Below the pieces are notes generated by a model, which did no database searches, was not told the DNA's origin, and saw nothing but the letters and a program-made list of their open reading frames with translations. From NCBI GenBank assembly GCA_021789565.1, contig JAJYJL010000320.1, forward strand, positions 1 to 7,857: DNA of 7,857 nt, read 5' to 3'. Each line of letters opens with the position of its first letter. Within the stretch, counting starts at the first letter, position 1. The DNA is from Acidobacteriota bacterium (GTDB taxonomy: Bacteria > Acidobacteriota > Terriglobia > UBA7540). The translations under genes and the position numbers were made by a program. Shown here in pieces: positions 1 to 5,320 of this stretch.

Positions 1-270
1 GATCCCGTCGCCTATCTCAAGAAGTACCCGAACCGCTGGCGGCTGATGCACCTGAAAGACATGAAGAAGGGCCCGCCCACCCACAACTACACGGGCGATG
101 AACCGGTCAGTTGGGACGTGCCGCTCGGCACCGGTCGCATGGACATGCCCGCCATCCTGCGCGAGGCTGAGCGCGTGGGCGTCAAGCGCTTCTACGTGGA
201 AGACGAAAGCGACCAGGCCCACGAGCAGATTGTCAAAGACCTTCATTACCTCAAAACCGTCCGCATTTGA
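1..270 (+). CDS. Sugar phosphate isomerase/epimerase-like TIM-barrel protein, C-terminal 89 residues (5' end outside window)
   Basis: The frame is open from base 1 to a TGA at 268-270, so only the C-terminus is present. The residues include HLKDMKKG, then VPLGTGRMDMPAIL, then a VKRFYVEDES strand and a final helix. This order (HLKD, a PLGxG loop leading into a helix, a late strand carrying an acidic E/D cluster) is the usual end of the xylose isomerase-like TIM barrel family (AP endonuclease 2 superfamily, sugar phosphate isomerases/epimerases). In that family, His and acidic residues on late strands bind a divalent metal. The exact substrate cannot be read from this fragment. Many soil-bacterial members are exported or oxidoreductase-linked sugar-modifying proteins, but no neighbour here supports a specific role. 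The next 50 bases lead into a two-hairpin element that could end the transcript. The family call is fairly sure; the function is not. Confidence 0.75.
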   Translation, partial: DPVAYLKKYPNRWRLMHLKDMKKGPPTHNYTGDEPVSWDVPLGTGRMDMPAILREAERVGVKRFYVEDESDQAHEQIVKDLHYLKTVRI

Positions 271-320
271 AAGCCGCTGGAACCCCTCCGATGCAAGGCG
301 GCGCTCAGTTTGGTTCTTGC

Positions 321-387
321 TTTGTGACACGGCCATCCTGGCCGTGTCTCCTGACAGCAGCACGGGCGAGGACGCCCGCGCCACAAA
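321..387. repeat. REP-like element: two GC-rich hairpins inside a short inverted repeat
   Basis: TTTGTG (321-326) and CACAAA (382-387) are exact inverted ends. Inside are two hairpins. The first is ACACGGCCA (327-335) and TGGCCGTGT (339-347), a perfect 9-bp stem with loop TCC. The second is GCACGGGCG (360-368) and CGCCCGCGC (373-381), a 9-bp stem with one G-T wobble and loop AGGA. The whole folds as a small cloverleaf. The words resemble dispersed intergenic repeats I recall from Acidobacteriota, Verrucomicrobia and Planctomycetes genomes, but that link is memory, not a search. It lies 50 bases after the stop of the isomerase-like gene, so it may also stabilise or end that mRNA. Confidence 0.65.
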
Positions 388-522
388 ACGAGCTGCGCAT
401 ACTTAGGACAACTGACGAGGGTCGATCGCTGCCTGGGTACTCGGCTCCGGGAACGTGACTTCCGCGTGGCTTAACAGTTCATAAGAAGGCTAGCTGGGTG
501 GGAGGGAAACGCTTTGATGGGG

Positions 523-665
523 TTCCGGTTCGTTTTCGGTTTGTTTTTTCCGCAGGTGCGATTCTAAAGGACTTCTCCGCTTTGTTTTCCGGTTCGTTCC
601 GGTTCGTTCCGGTTCGTTTTTATGACACCAGCCTTTGTTTTCAATAACTTCTCCGGTTCGTTTTT
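523..665. repeat. CCGGTTCGTT tandem and interspersed repeat tract
   Basis: Three exact tandem copies of the 10-mer CCGGTTCGTT occupy 589-598, 599-608 and 609-618. The related 14-mer TCCGGTTCGTTTTT occurs exactly at 608-621 and 652-665, and TTCCGGTTCGTTTTC lies at 523-537, followed by the variant CGGTTTGTTTTTTCC. ACTTCTCCG also recurs, at 571-579 and 647-655 (76 bases apart). The minus strand translates in part as a KNEPERTGTNRKTK-like low-complexity peptide, which I take to be a by-product of the repeat rather than a protein. The function is unknown. It could be a dispersed repeat family, a slipped-strand microsatellite or a remnant of a mobile element. Confidence 0.7.
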
Positions 666-958
666 CAAAATAACATCTTTTTTGTCCCACAATTTTAGTT
701 CCAAAGTCGCGGTCAAGCTATTTCAACAACTTACGATGATATTAAGAGTCCGCTTGGACTTCTTATTCACGTCGCGACTGCGCCCCGCGACCATTGGAAA
801 GACTACCATACTAGGCCACTTATTGTCAAGCAAAATCGCTGATGGGTGGTTGTCCGGGCCGGAATAAAAGAGCAGCCGTCCTGCCGGTTTGATGAGCAGC
901 GGCCCCATCCGCGGGGAGGCGGTAAAACTCTACATGAAACTCTATATCGGCCGGATTT

Positions 959-1270
959 TTGATCGGGGCTTTCGGATTGAGCGAGGCTTCCGGACAGAAT
1001 GAGCGAATGACATTCCGCTACACGCCCAGCCCCTTCTGCGTGCTGGACGAGGTGGACGCGCCGCTCGACGACACCAACGTCGGCCGCTTTACACGGCTGA
1101 TCCGCAAGATGAGCTCGGCCACGCAGTTCATCCTGATTACCCACAACAAAACCACCATGGAAATCGCCCGCGCCATCTACGGCGTCACCATGGAAGAACC
1201 CGGGGTCTCCAAACTGATCTCGGTGCAACTGGAAGAGTTCGAAGAAGAGTTGGAAGCCGTGCCGGCGTGA
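959..1270 (+). pseudogene. smc: 3' fragment of smc (chromosome segregation ATPase), truncated upstream
   Basis: From about base 1010 the frame encodes [20 protein letters not shown], which is the SMC Walker B strand and D-loop. It continues with TQFILITHN (switch/H-loop His) and [20 protein letters not shown], the conserved end of the SMC C-terminal half-ATPase, and closes with an acidic tail and TGA at 1268-1270. A full SMC has about 1,150-1,200 residues: an N-terminal Walker A, two long coiled coils and a hinge, then an LSGGE-type signature. All of that is absent upstream. The open frame can start at TTG 959 or ATG 1007, neither with a Shine-Dalgarno site. The residues before the match ([12 protein letters not shown]) look faintly like a damaged signature with some eight residues lost, but this may be chance. 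The match itself has no stop or frameshift, so the truncation looks recent. It is unlikely to work as an SMC alone. Confidence 0.8.
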
Positions 1271-1344
1271 GGGGCAACGGGTGAAAACTTATCCTGTCAG
1301 AAGCGGCCAGCAACATTGACAATCACGCAACAAGCCTGACGCCT

Positions 1345-1374
1345 GCCTGCACCCCGCTTTGAAAAAGTGCAGGC
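1345..1374. other. Perfect 8-bp stem-loop between the smc fragment and purC
   Basis: GCCTGCAC (1345-1352) pairs exactly with GTGCAGGC (1367-1374) around a 14-nt loop. A competing pairing of AGCCTG (1334-1339) with CAGGCT (1370-1375) is also possible. No T-tract follows on either strand, so it is not a standard intrinsic terminator. It lies upstream of the purC promoter and could be the leftover 3' end of the smc transcript. Confidence 0.4.
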
Positions 1375-1427
1375 TCCCATTAGCTGCGCATGCACCGTGC
1401 AGAACAATGTACGCCTTTTCTTTCCCA

Positions 1428-1455
1428 TTGACATGTTTTTTTGATGATTTAAAAT
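1428..1455 (+). promoter_or_regulatory. Sigma70-type promoter for the purC-cvpA-fis-like operon
   Basis: A perfect -35 box TTGACA (1428-1433) is followed, after 16 bases, by TAAAAT (1450-1455), which matches TATAAT at five of six positions. The expected transcript start is near 1462, giving a leader of about 30 nt before the TTG start at 1494. The surrounding AT-rich stretch in GC-rich DNA supports the call. Confidence 0.65.
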
Positions 1456-1493
1456 TGAGGACTGCACATTTCCAACATGCAAGGAACACACAA

Positions 1494-2384
1494 TTGATTA
1501 TTCATGAAACGAATCTCCCAGAGACTACACTTTTATCCCGCGGCAAAGTCCGTGACATTTATGCAGTGGATGACGACAAGCTGCTGATTGTTGCGACGGA
1601 CCGGATTTCGGCGTTTGACGTCATCCTGGACCAGCCTATTCCGGACAAAGGCCGCGTGCTGACGCAGCTTTCGTGCTTCTGGTTCGACCGATTTCTGGGC
1701 CTGGTGCCCACGCACTTCCTGACGGCGGATTTGGCGGAGTATCCGAAGGAACTGCAGGCTCTTGGGGACCAGATTGAAGGGCGCTCGATGCTGGTGAAAA
1801 AGGCGCAGCCTTTCCCCATTGAGTGCGTTGTCAGGGGTTACCTGGCCGGGTCAGGGTGGAAGGAATACCGCTCGAACGGCACGGTTTGCGGAATCAAGCT
1901 ACCCGAGGGGCTGGTGGAATCCAGCCGCCTGGATGAGCCGATTTTTACGCCGGCCACCAAGGCCCAGACAGGCCACGACGAAAATATCTCTTTTGAGGAG
2001 ATGGTGAAGACGATTGGAAGAAGCGCTGCAGAAAAACTCCGCGACCTGAGCATTCGGCTTTACGCGGAGGCAAGGAAGTTCGCCGAGGAGCGTGGAATCA
2101 TTATCGCGGACACGAAATTCGAATGGGGGCGGCTTGGAGAAGAAATCATCCTGATCGACGAAGTACTCACGCCGGACTCTTCACGCTTCTGGCCCAAAGA
2201 CAGCTACGCGCCCGGAAGATCACAGCCTTCCTTTGACAAGCAGTTTGTGCGGGACTACCTGGAATCGACGCACTGGGACAAGACTCCTCCCCCGCCGCCT
2301 CTTCCCGCCGAGGTCGTCGAAAAGACCAGTCAGAAGTACCGGGACGCCTATCGGCTTCTGACCGGGAAAACGCTGAATTCCTGA
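1494..2384 (+). CDS. purC: Phosphoribosylaminoimidazole-succinocarboxamide synthase (SAICAR synthase)
   Basis: This cytosolic enzyme of de novo purine synthesis joins CAIR and aspartate with ATP to make SAICAR. From the chosen start the protein has 296 residues, the usual size of the longer (yeast ADE1-like) class. Family motifs appear in order: GKVRDIY at 17-23 (nucleotide-binding loop), DRISAFDV at 36-43, IPDKG at 49-53, ECVVRGYLAGSGWKEY at 110-125, PATKAQTGHDENISFEE at 153-169, IIADTKFEWG at 203-212, DEVLTPDSSRFW at 222-233 and SFDKQFVRDYL at 246-256. The start is TTG 1494: AAGGA (1481-1485) lies 8 bases upstream, and the protein then begins MIIHETNLPETTLLSRGKVR as relatives do. The frame is open further upstream to ATG 1359, but that would cross the promoter and add unconserved residues. 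A proline run (about 265-269) near the C-terminus is a minor oddity. It is followed by cvpA after 22 bases, so the two are probably co-transcribed. Confidence 0.95.
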   Translation: MIIHETNLPETTLLSRGKVRDIYAVDDDKLLIVATDRISAFDVILDQPIPDKGRVLTQLSCFWFDRFLGLVPTHFLTADLAEYPKELQALGDQIEGRSMLVKKAQPFPIECVVRGYLAGSGWKEYRSNGTVCGIKLPEGLVESSRLDEPIFTPATKAQTGHDENISFEEMVKTIGRSAAEKLRDLSIRLYAEARKFAEERGIIIADTKFEWGRLGEEIILIDEVLTPDSSRFWPKDSYAPGRSQPSFDKQFVRDYLESTHWDKTPPPPPLPAEVVEKTSQKYRDAYRLLTGKTLNS

Positions 2385-2406
2385 ATCTGAACGGGCCGTG
2401 AGCTGT

Positions 2407-2982
2407 ATGGCACACTGGAACTGGCTCGACTGGGTCCTGGCAACCATCGTTCTGGTATCGGTGGTGACGGCCATCTGGAAAGGTTTTGTCGCGGAGTTGA
2501 TTTCCCTGGCGTCGGCGGTAGCTGCGCTGATTATTGCAGCACTCTACTACGCCCGCCTGGCTCCTTTGTTGCAAAGGTTTACCAACAGCCTCGCCGTTGC
2601 GCGGGCCGCCAGTTTCATCGTGCTGTTTGCGGCGGTGCTGGTGGTGGGAGCGCTGGTTTCCGTGGTTGCCAGGAAGCTGATCAGGAAAGTGGAGCTCCAA
2701 TGGTTCGACCGCTTTCTGGGCGGTGTTTTCGGCCTGCTTCGGGGGCTGCTGGTGGATTGCATCCTGCTAATGGCGATGATGGCTTTTGCCATTCAGCAGG
2801 GTTCGGTCGAGAGATCGGCGCTGGCCCCTTACGTCACCGCCGGGTCCAGGGCGCTGGCGCTTGTGATGCCCCGCGATATGAAAAGGAGCTTCCGTGCCGG
2901 ATTTGAAAAGTTTAAGAAAGAATTGATTCAGAACGACAAGAAAACCATCGAAGCCCATTCAGCGGAAAAACAGGACCTTTAG
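2407..2982 (+). CDS. cvpA: CvpA family integral membrane protein
   Basis: The protein has 191 residues with four predicted membrane segments at about 8-22, 29-48, 69-87 and 107-128, then a hydrophilic, Lys-rich C-terminal tail. The N-terminal NWLDWVLATIVLVSVVTAIW, then WKGFVAEL, and later WFDRFLGGVFGLLRGLLV, match the CvpA (colicin V production) family pattern of an N-terminal LD motif and a central DRxLGxxFGxxRG loop. In E. coli, cvpA is in an operon with purF, and here it follows purC, so the link with purine genes is kept. Its molecular role is poorly known; reported effects concern envelope homeostasis and colicin V export. ATG 2407 was chosen because it puts the LDW motif at the expected distance from the N-terminus. 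An in-frame GTG at 2398 is the alternative, and neither has a clear Shine-Dalgarno site, which fits translational coupling to purC. The next gene starts 15 bases after its stop. Confidence 0.85.
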   Translation: MAHWNWLDWVLATIVLVSVVTAIWKGFVAELISLASAVAALIIAALYYARLAPLLQRFTNSLAVARAASFIVLFAAVLVVGALVSVVARKLIRKVELQWFDRFLGGVFGLLRGLLVDCILLMAMMAFAIQQGSVERSALAPYVTAGSRALALVMPRDMKRSFRAGFEKFKKELIQNDKKTIEAHSAEKQDL

Positions 2983-2997
2983 GATTGGAGTGCTTGG

Positions 2998-3231
2998 GTG
3001 AAGAACCAGCTCGATGCTCTCATCAATCAGCTCGTTGAACAGGACATCCTTTTTGAGGATGCCGTCGGCGAGTTTGAAAAGCGGTTTATCTGGAAAGTCC
3101 TGGAGAAGAATAACGGCAACCTGTCCAAGGCGGCCAAGGTCCTGCGCATTCATCGCAACACTTTAAGCCGTAAGGTCGCGGCGCTGAAACTTGATCACCA
3201 GCCCGAGCGCCGGAGGCGCCCCCTCACTTAG
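2998..3231 (+). CDS. Small Fis-type helix-turn-helix DNA-binding protein
   Basis: The product has 77 residues. An N-terminal helical part (about 1-38, with EFEKRFIWKVLEKNNGNLSK) leads into a Fis-type HTH at about 41-64 (NLSKAAKVLRIHRNTLSRKV), followed by a short basic tail RRRR. The pattern 'NxGNxSxAAxxLxIxRNTLxRKxxxL' is that of the Fis/NtrC C-terminal HTH_8 domain. There is no AAA+ or receiver domain, so it is a stand-alone Fis-like nucleoid or regulatory protein, shorter than E. coli Fis (98 residues). The GTG start is preceded by GGAG (2987-2990) with 7-base spacing. It is the last gene of the purC-cvpA unit. Whether it controls those genes is unknown. It should not be equated with E. coli Fis orthology without a tree. 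Confidence 0.85.
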   Translation: MKNQLDALINQLVEQDILFEDAVGEFEKRFIWKVLEKNNGNLSKAAKVLRIHRNTLSRKVAALKLDHQPERRRRPLT

Positions 3232-3235
3232 AAAC

Positions 3236-3292
3236 AAAAAGCCCGGGTGATTCCGGCAACCCCTCTGACCTGGGCTTGCAGAACACCCGGGC
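3236..3292 (-). terminator. Intrinsic terminator for the minus-strand TPR gene
   Basis: GCCCGGGTG (3241-3249) and CACCCGGGC (3284-3292) form a perfect 9-bp stem. A competing inner pairing, AAGCCCGGGT (3239-3248) with ACCTGGGCTT (3268-3277), has one wobble and a 19-nt loop. On the minus strand either stem is followed by TTTTTGTTT (complement of 3232-3240), the layout of a rho-independent terminator for the gene ending at 3383. On the plus strand no T-run follows, so it does not clearly end the purC operon. A shorter GC-rich inverted repeat followed by TTTTT, right after the TPR stop (about 3361-3379), may help. Confidence 0.6.
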
Positions 3293-3382
3293 AATTCATT
3301 TCCTGCCTTTGGGCCTTCAGCGGCCATACACCATGAGGGCCTATGCGCGATGCCCTCTGAAAAAGCGCCGGCCGGCTTGTTT

Positions 3383-4741
3383 CTATTTCTTGGCCGGGCC
3401 CTTCTTTTTTTGGGCCGCCGCCGCCTCCCTTTCCTGCGCCATCTTCAGAACACTCTCATCGATTTTCACATCGCTCAAGGTCAGCGTGAAATTCGGGGTC
3501 ATCGAATACGAGGCGATGTTCCCCTGGAACCGGAGCGGATCGCCAGGCTGCAGTAACTTGACGCCCGGCTGGGTATCCTGGAGGACGATGTCGTAAGTCC
3601 CTTCCTTTGCTTGCGAATCGGGAGTAACGTCCACACGCACCAGATAAGTATTCGGGTCGGTGCCGGGTTGGACGCTGTCAACGTGCCCGACCAGGCCGAG
3701 GGGCTGGCCTTTCAACTGTGCCCAGTTTTGCTGGGCCGTGTCACCGCCCACAGCAATCGCATCCTCAATCTTGTAGAACGCATCAAGATTGACATCCCCG
3801 GTCTTGGCATGTTGCGGCGGCGGCGCCACGCTGAAGTTGGCGGGCAGAGTAGCCGTGGTTTTGGCCTGGGCCAGGACCTTATCCGCGTCTGCGTTGGAGC
3901 CGTGCTGCGCTTCATAAACCTGGTCGTAGAATTTCTTTAACCGGTCCGCATTGGGATTGTTGGCGTCTTCAGCCAATGACGTGGCACGGGCCAGGTACCA
4001 GATGGACTTGTTGATATCCCGCGGCGTCTGGTTGTAGTAGGATTGGCCCAGAAGCGAATAGACCAGGACGTTGTTGGGTTCATCCTGAGCCGCTGCCTCC
4101 AATGACTTGATGGCCTGGTTATAGTCCTTTTGCTGGACGGCAGCAAAACCTATCGCTGTGTTAAAGGCTCCCCGCTCCTGCTTGACTCTGGCTTCGAACT
4201 GCTGCTCCGTCTCGCCTTCAGGTTTCTGCATGTTCTGCAGGATCTGAAGGCCATGCTGGGCGTGCTGATTGGCTTCTGACAATTCTGCTGAAGCGTTCGC
4301 GTCAGAAGGCTTAAACGTGTAGGGAAATGTAAAGCTGAGATAGTAAAGCGCGGCCAGGTTGTCGGGATCGACACTGAGCGCTTTCTTGGCGGCTGCGATC
4401 GCCTCGTTCGTCTGCTGCATCTGAACGTACGTCTGCATCTCGGCCAAATATGCGTTCGCCAGAAAATCAGATTTCGAATACTTTTCGATGAACCCCTGAA
4501 TCAGCTTGATTCGTTCCTTCGGATCTTTTTCCTTCACAAACGCCTGATAGGCGTCATATTCTGCGCGGCTCTTCCACTGCGGCGTCTTCGCCTGAGGCGC
4601 GGCGGGAGCCGGCGCTGGCGATGCGGCTGAGGGATGCACCGTGAGCGTTCCTGCGAGTTTGCGTGCGGCGTGCAGAGAGTTTGGCGTGCAAAAGAAGCCA
4701 GCAAGCAGCATGATGCTGAAAAGCACAGTCGTTTTCTTCAT
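3383..4741 (-). CDS. Exported TPR protein with C-terminal OB-fold-like domain
   Basis: The product has 452 residues. Residues 1-25 form a Sec signal peptide (MKKT, a hydrophobic core, a likely cut near SLHA/A). There is no lipobox, since LAGFFC does not fit one. A Pro/Ala-rich linker spans about 38-55. TPR-like helical repeats follow: about 93-130 (ANAYLAEM...AIAAAKKALSVDPDN), 191-224 (AFNTAIGFAAVQQKDYNQAI) and 225-258 (VLVYSLLGQSYYNQ...ARATSLAED). After a second linker (about 298-316), residues 345-428 look like a beta-barrel of the OB-fold/tRNA_anti-like type (GLVGHVDSVQPG, YLVRVDVTP, YDIVLQDTQPG, LQPGDPLRFQGNI). The tail is Lys-rich (QKKKGPAKK). TPR proteins are usually interaction scaffolds, here probably in the periplasm. 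No specific partner can be named. The start has AGAGG on the minus strand (4756-4752), about 10 bases before ATG. It converges with the fis-like gene and diverges from ino1. Confidence 0.8.
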   Translation of the reverse strand: MKKTTVLFSIMLLAGFFCTPNSLHAARKLAGTLTVHPSAASPAPAPAAPQAKTPQWKSRAEYDAYQAFVKEKDPKERIKLIQGFIEKYSKSDFLANAYLAEMQTYVQMQQTNEAIAAAKKALSVDPDNLAALYYLSFTFPYTFKPSDANASAELSEANQHAQHGLQILQNMQKPEGETEQQFEARVKQERGAFNTAIGFAAVQQKDYNQAIKSLEAAAQDEPNNVLVYSLLGQSYYNQTPRDINKSIWYLARATSLAEDANNPNADRLKKFYDQVYEAQHGSNADADKVLAQAKTTATLPANFSVAPPPQHAKTGDVNLDAFYKIEDAIAVGGDTAQQNWAQLKGQPLGLVGHVDSVQPGTDPNTYLVRVDVTPDSQAKEGTYDIVLQDTQPGVKLLQPGDPLRFQGNIASYSMTPNFTLTLSDVKIDESVLKMAQEREAAAAQKKKGPAKK

Positions 4742-4775
4742 TGTAAAACTACCTCTTGTTCTAGGGTTTTGGTTT

Positions 4776-4806
4776 CCGGGCCAAAAGGAGTCTTTGCCTG
4801 GCCCGG
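4776..4806 (-). promoter_or_regulatory. Hairpin in the TPR gene leader
   Basis: CCGGGCCA (4776-4783) pairs exactly with TGGCCCGG (4799-4806). Inside it AAAG (4784-4787) pairs with CTTT (4792-4795), leaving a 3-base bulge. It lies about 20 bases upstream of the Shine-Dalgarno site of the TPR gene, in what should be its 5' leader. No T-run follows on either strand, so it is not a standard terminator. It may affect mRNA stability or translation. Confidence 0.45.
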
Positions 4807-4871
4807 GTCCGCCGTGGAAGACTCGCCGTATTCCGCCCAGTCACTCGGCCGGCCGGACCCCATCGTTCTGG

Positions 4872-4909
4872 TGCAATGTTCCAAATACCAAGACTTTATT
4901 AACATTGCA
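4872..4909. promoter_or_regulatory. Spaced perfect inverted repeat, possible operator
   Basis: TGCAATGTT (4872-4880) and AACATTGCA (4901-4909) are exact 9-base inverted copies with centres 29 bases apart, close to three helical turns. On the minus strand one arm overlaps a weak -35-like TTGCAA and the other falls just past a weak -10-like TATTTG. That would suit a dimeric repressor site for the TPR gene. No known factor is assigned. Confidence 0.45.
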
Positions 4910-5104
4910 AGAAAAAACTTATAAGTCGCTACTGCCTTCCACCTTGGAACGAACATGCCGCACATTATTGAGACGCACGATAACAGCCATTCGTCTCTTC
5001 GAATAGCTTACCATTTATCGCATCCCGGCACATCATTATCAGATTCAGTCGCTTACCCCGACAGCCGAAAGTTGAATTCCACACCATGCCCGCCATCGCC
5101 TGCA

Positions 5105-5127
5105 GGGAATCTCCAGGAGAGATTCCC
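5105..5127. other. Perfect 9-bp hairpin upstream of ino1
   Basis: GGGAATCTC (5105-5113) pairs with GAGATTCCC (5119-5127) around the loop CAGGA. No T-tract follows on either strand. It could be an RNA leader hairpin if ino1 is transcribed from far upstream, or a protein-binding palindrome on DNA. Confidence 0.45.
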
Positions 5128-5242
5128 ACTCATACGCTTCCACGATGGTCGATATTACTCTGGACCCTTCCTGCGCACGGTGTATTTATTGGGCCCGGGG
5201 AACAAGCAGACTTAAAAAATCATCTCCCAGTTTCCAAAGGGA

Positions 5243-5271
5243 TTGCAATTTTCGCACGTTTAGCACATTAT
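5243..5271 (+). promoter_or_regulatory. Possible promoter of ino1
   Basis: TTGCAA (5243-5248), 17 bases, then CATTAT (5266-5271). Each box matches the sigma70 consensus at four of six positions. The transcript would start near 5278, about 43 bases before the GTG start. It is weak but well placed in the AT-richest part of the region. Confidence 0.35.
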
Positions 5272-5320
5272 GGCAACTTTCCTTTAAAGATTTTCAAGGA
5301 TCAACTGAAAGGAACACAAC

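Larger units (their letters stand above)
271..958. other. Gene-free, repeat-rich intergenic stretch
   Basis: No reading frame here looks like a protein; the short open frames are low-complexity or antisense readings of repeats. The stretch contains a double-hairpin REP-like element (321-387), a T-rich tract built from CCGGTTCGTT-type repeats (523-665), an AT-richer part (about 660-830) with no recognisable feature, and another repeat-like GC-rich part at about 860-925 (including AGCAGCCGTCCTGCCGG). It ends at the broken edge of an smc gene fragment. The mix of repeat words and a truncated gene suggests a rearrangement or insertion site. That is inference. Confidence 0.6.
4742..5320. other. 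Divergent intergenic region between the TPR gene and ino1, rich in inverted repeats
   Basis: These 579 bases hold no convincing gene; the small open frames lack ribosome sites and protein-like composition. Both flanking genes read away from it, so it should carry two promoters and any operators. It contains a hairpin at 4776-4806, a spaced perfect inverted repeat at 4872-4909, a palindrome CTTATAAG at 4918-4925, a hairpin at 5105-5127 and a possible ino1 promoter at 5243-5271. The TPR gene's own promoter is not clear. The best I can offer on the minus strand is TTGCAA (4910-4905) and, 17 bases on, TATTTG, which is weak. Confidence 0.6.

Noticed and set aside
589..618. CRISPR array from the short repeats
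   Set aside because: The 10-base units are directly adjacent without spacers, and no cas genes are present.
490..690. Minus-strand 66-residue open frame with KNEPERTGTNRKTK-like sequence
   Set aside because: It is the direct reading of the CCGGTTCGTT repeats, has low complexity and no ribosome site. It is better explained as repeat DNA.
803..1228. Minus-strand 141-residue open frame
   Set aside because: It runs antisense to the well-matched SMC fragment and crosses into repeat DNA; no protein-family signal.
1316..1344. TTGACA at 1316-1321 as the purC promoter
   Set aside because: No -10 box at 16-18 bases; the TTGACA-N16-TAAAAT at 1428-1455 is far better and closer.
2167..2700. Minus-strand 177-residue open frame over purC and cvpA
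   Set aside because: It overlaps two clear genes on the other strand and has a charged, shadow-like composition with no domain.
3236..3292. The same stem as plus-strand terminator of the purC operon
   Set aside because: No T-run follows on the plus strand; the T-run is on the minus-strand side only.
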